DNA of 64,000 nt from Sanguibacter keddieii DSM 10542 (GTDB taxonomy: Bacteria > Actinomycetota > Actinomycetes > Actinomycetales > Cellulomonadaceae): positions 496,001 to 560,000 of the forward strand of contig NC_013521.1 in the NCBI RefSeq assembly GCF_000024925.1, written 5' to 3'. The notes beneath the pieces are model-generated. The model worked only from the letters and a program-made list of their open reading frames with translations. It made no database searches and was not told the DNA's origin. Positions 62,374 to 64,000 of the stretch are shown here, piece after piece. The translations under genes and the position numbers were made by a program. Position 1 is the first letter of the stretch, and each line of letters opens with the position of its first letter.

Positions 62374-62406
62374 GCCCCGCAGGGCATGACCAAGGCCCTG
62401 CGGGGC
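62374..62406 (+). terminator. Terminator after putP
   Basis: GCCCCGCAGGGC (62374-62385) pairs exactly with GCCCTGCGGGGC (62395-62406), with a 9-nt loop. A TAGTGT -10 for pgi follows at 62422-62427. Confidence 0.85.
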
Positions 62407-62490
62407 CCGACCACGAGCGACTAGTGTCTACAGGTGGACCTGCCGACGGGACGACCGTCGCGACCGACTCGACCTGAAGGGTGACGCCAC

Positions 62491-64000
62491 GTGGCTTCAT
62501 ACGACCTCTCCGGAACGGCTGCCTGGAGCGCGCTGCGCGACGAGCACCAGACCCTCGCCGCGACGACGCTCCGCGAGCTCTTCGCCACCGACCCGGAGCG
62601 CGGGACGCGCCTCACCGCGGACGCCGTCGAGCTGCACCTCGACTACTCCAAGAACCTCGTGACCGACTCGACCGTCGAGGCGCTCGTCGCGCTCGCGGAC
62701 GAGGCCGGGCTGTCCGAGAAGATCGCCGCGATGTTCGCCGGCGAGCACATCAACCTCACCGAGGACCGCGCCGTGCTGCACACCGCGCTGCGCCTGCCGC
62801 GCGACGCGTCGCTGGTCGTCGACGGGCAGGACGTCGTCGCCGACGTGCACGCCGTCCTCGACCGCATGGCCGAGTTCTCCGAGAAGGTGCGCTCCGGCGC
62901 CTGGACCGGGCACTCGGGCAAGAAGATCACGACGGTCGTCAACATCGGCATCGGCGGCTCCGACCTCGGCCCCGTCATGGCCTACGAGGCGCTCCGCGAC
63001 TACGCCGACCGCGGCATCGAGTGCCGCTTCGTGTCGAACATCGACCCGACCGACGTGTTCGAGAAGGTCCACGACGTCGACTTCGAGAGCACCCTGTTCA
63101 TCGTCGCGTCCAAGACCTTCGGCACGCAGGAGACCCTGACGAACGCCCGGACCGCCCGCCAGTGGCTGGTCGAGGCGTACCAGGGCGACGAGGCCGCGGT
63201 GGCCAAGCACTTCGTGGCGGTCTCGACGAACGCCGAGCGCGTCGCCGACTTCGGCATCGACACGGCCAACATGTTCGGGTTCTGGGACTGGGTCGGCGGA
63301 CGCTACTCCTTCGACTCCGCGGTGGGCCTCGCACTCATGCTGTCGATCGGTGCAGACGGCTTCCGCCAGATGCTCGACGGCTTCCACCAGATGGACGAGC
63401 ACTTCCGCACCACGCCGTTCGCGCAGAACGTGCCCGTCCTCATGGGCCTGCTCAACGTCTGGTACAACAACTTCTTCGGCACCGGCAGCCACGCCGTCTT
63501 GCCGTACAGCCAGTACCTCAACCGGTTCCCGGCGTACCTGCAGCAGCTCACCATGGAGTCCAACGGCAAGTCCGTGCGCCTCGACGGGACGTCGGTCTCC
63601 GACGCCGTCGCGGGCGGCGCCGCAGGCCAGACCGGTGAGATCTTCTGGGGCGAGCCCGGCACCAACGGGCAGCACGCCTTCTACCAGCTGCTGCACCAGG
63701 GCACCAAGATGACGCCGGCCGACTTCATCGGCTTCGCGCTGCCCAACCACGACCTCGGCGAGATGCACGACCTCTTCATGTCGAACTTCTTCGCGCAGAC
63801 CGCGGCGCTCGCCTTCGGCAAGACGGCCGAGGAGGTCGCGGCCGACGGCACGCCGGCCGAGATCGTGAACCACAAGGTCATGCCGGGCAACCGCCCCACG
63901 AGCACGATCCTCGCGGAGAAGCTCACGCCGTCGGTCCTCGGCCAGCTCGTGGCCCTCTACGAGCACATCACGTTCACGCAGTCCGTGGTCTGGGGCATCA
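62491..64000 (+). CDS. pgi: Glucose-6-phosphate isomerase (3' end beyond window)
   Basis: Interconverts glucose 6-phosphate and fructose 6-phosphate in glycolysis. The frame starts at GTG 62491 ([15 protein letters not shown]) and is open to the window end, giving 503 residues of an expected ~550. Signatures seen are [55 protein letters not shown], and MESNGKSVR, with the catalytic Glu in [18 protein letters not shown] region. It is transcribed from a probable TAGTGT -10 with a ~57-nt leader. Confidence 0.97.
   Translation, partial: MASYDLSGTAAWSALRDEHQTLAATTLRELFATDPERGTRLTADAVELHLDYSKNLVTDSTVEALVALADEAGLSEKIAAMFAGEHINLTEDRAVLHTALRLPRDASLVVDGQDVVADVHAVLDRMAEFSEKVRSGAWTGHSGKKITTVVNIGIGGSDLGPVMAYEALRDYADRGIECRFVSNIDPTDVFEKVHDVDFESTLFIVASKTFGTQETLTNARTARQWLVEAYQGDEAAVAKHFVAVSTNAERVADFGIDTANMFGFWDWVGGRYSFDSAVGLALMLSIGADGFRQMLDGFHQMDEHFRTTPFAQNVPVLMGLLNVWYNNFFGTGSHAVLPYSQYLNRFPAYLQQLTMESNGKSVRLDGTSVSDAVAGGAAGQTGEIFWGEPGTNGQHAFYQLLHQGTKMTPADFIGFALPNHDLGEMHDLFMSNFFAQTAALAFGKTAEEVAADGTPAEIVNHKVMPGNRPTSTILAEKLTPSVLGQLVALYEHITFTQSVVWGI

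Overview
The window is chromosomal DNA from a high-GC actinobacterium. The base composition, frequent GTG and TTG starts, a HAIR/HspR-controlled dnaK operon, an IdeR/DtxR-type iron box, GlnR, DUF2516, DUF5063 and LytR_C proteins, an F420-type (LLM) oxidoreductase, and many start codons placed 6-7 nt after a TANNNT -10 box (leaderless mRNAs) all point this way. A secreted family-43 glycosidase and the general gene order suggest Micrococcales (Cellulomonas/Sanguibacter/Oerskovia type), but I cannot fix the genus. No phage, insertion sequence, integrase or CRISPR array is visible. Both window edges cut a gene: a multi-cold-shock-domain protein on the left and pgi on the right.

Layout. 1-5.1 kb: tail of a triple cold-shock protein, then dnaK-grpE-dnaJ-hspR behind two HAIR operators. 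5.1-11.7 kb: SanA-like membrane protein, DUF1540 protein, orphan winged-helix regulator, upp, tadA, sirtuin, and a secreted GH43 arabinanase-like enzyme with its own promoter and palindromic operator. 11.8-16.8 kb: tRNA-Ser(CGA), two secreted or hypothetical proteins, LLM oxidoreductase, and a stand-alone mraY. 16.9-20.8 kb: iron-siderophore ABC operon behind an IdeR-type box. 20.9-25.4 kb: uracil permease, then a three-gene minus-strand envelope cluster. 25.5-33.3 kb: tRNA-Ser(GGA), SRP RNA, a methionine ABC importer (metQ-metN-metI) preceded by a Cys/Met leader peptide, dnaX, recR, DUF5063. 33.4-35.9 kb: lysC and asd. 36-38.2 kb: YtrA-type GntR regulator with an ABC exporter. 38.3-41.3 kb: DAHP synthase behind a Trp/Tyr/Phe leader-peptide attenuator, then an SLC13 transporter. 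41.5-45.1 kb: pepA, lipoprotein, and a Dcu-type C4-dicarboxylate transporter behind a DosR-like palindrome. 45.2-53.2 kb: tRNA-Pro(CGG), metallophosphoesterase, bifunctional PBP, DUF4177-ridA, Crp, RsiG-like protein, nth, hydrolase, glnR. 53.3-64 kb: membrane protein, DsrE, nitrobindin-like, YgfZ, FUSC, DUF2516, dtd, glycosyltransferase, hypothetical, PspC, putP, pgi.

The most notable non-coding content is regulatory. There are two leader-peptide attenuators (W/Y/F codons before DAHP synthase; a repeated Cys-Cys-Arg before metQ). There are two families of dispersed intergenic palindromes, each with two copies of exactly equal length (68 nt and 62 nt). A large share of genes also start leaderlessly. 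All functional calls rest on reading motifs and gene order by eye; no database search was run.
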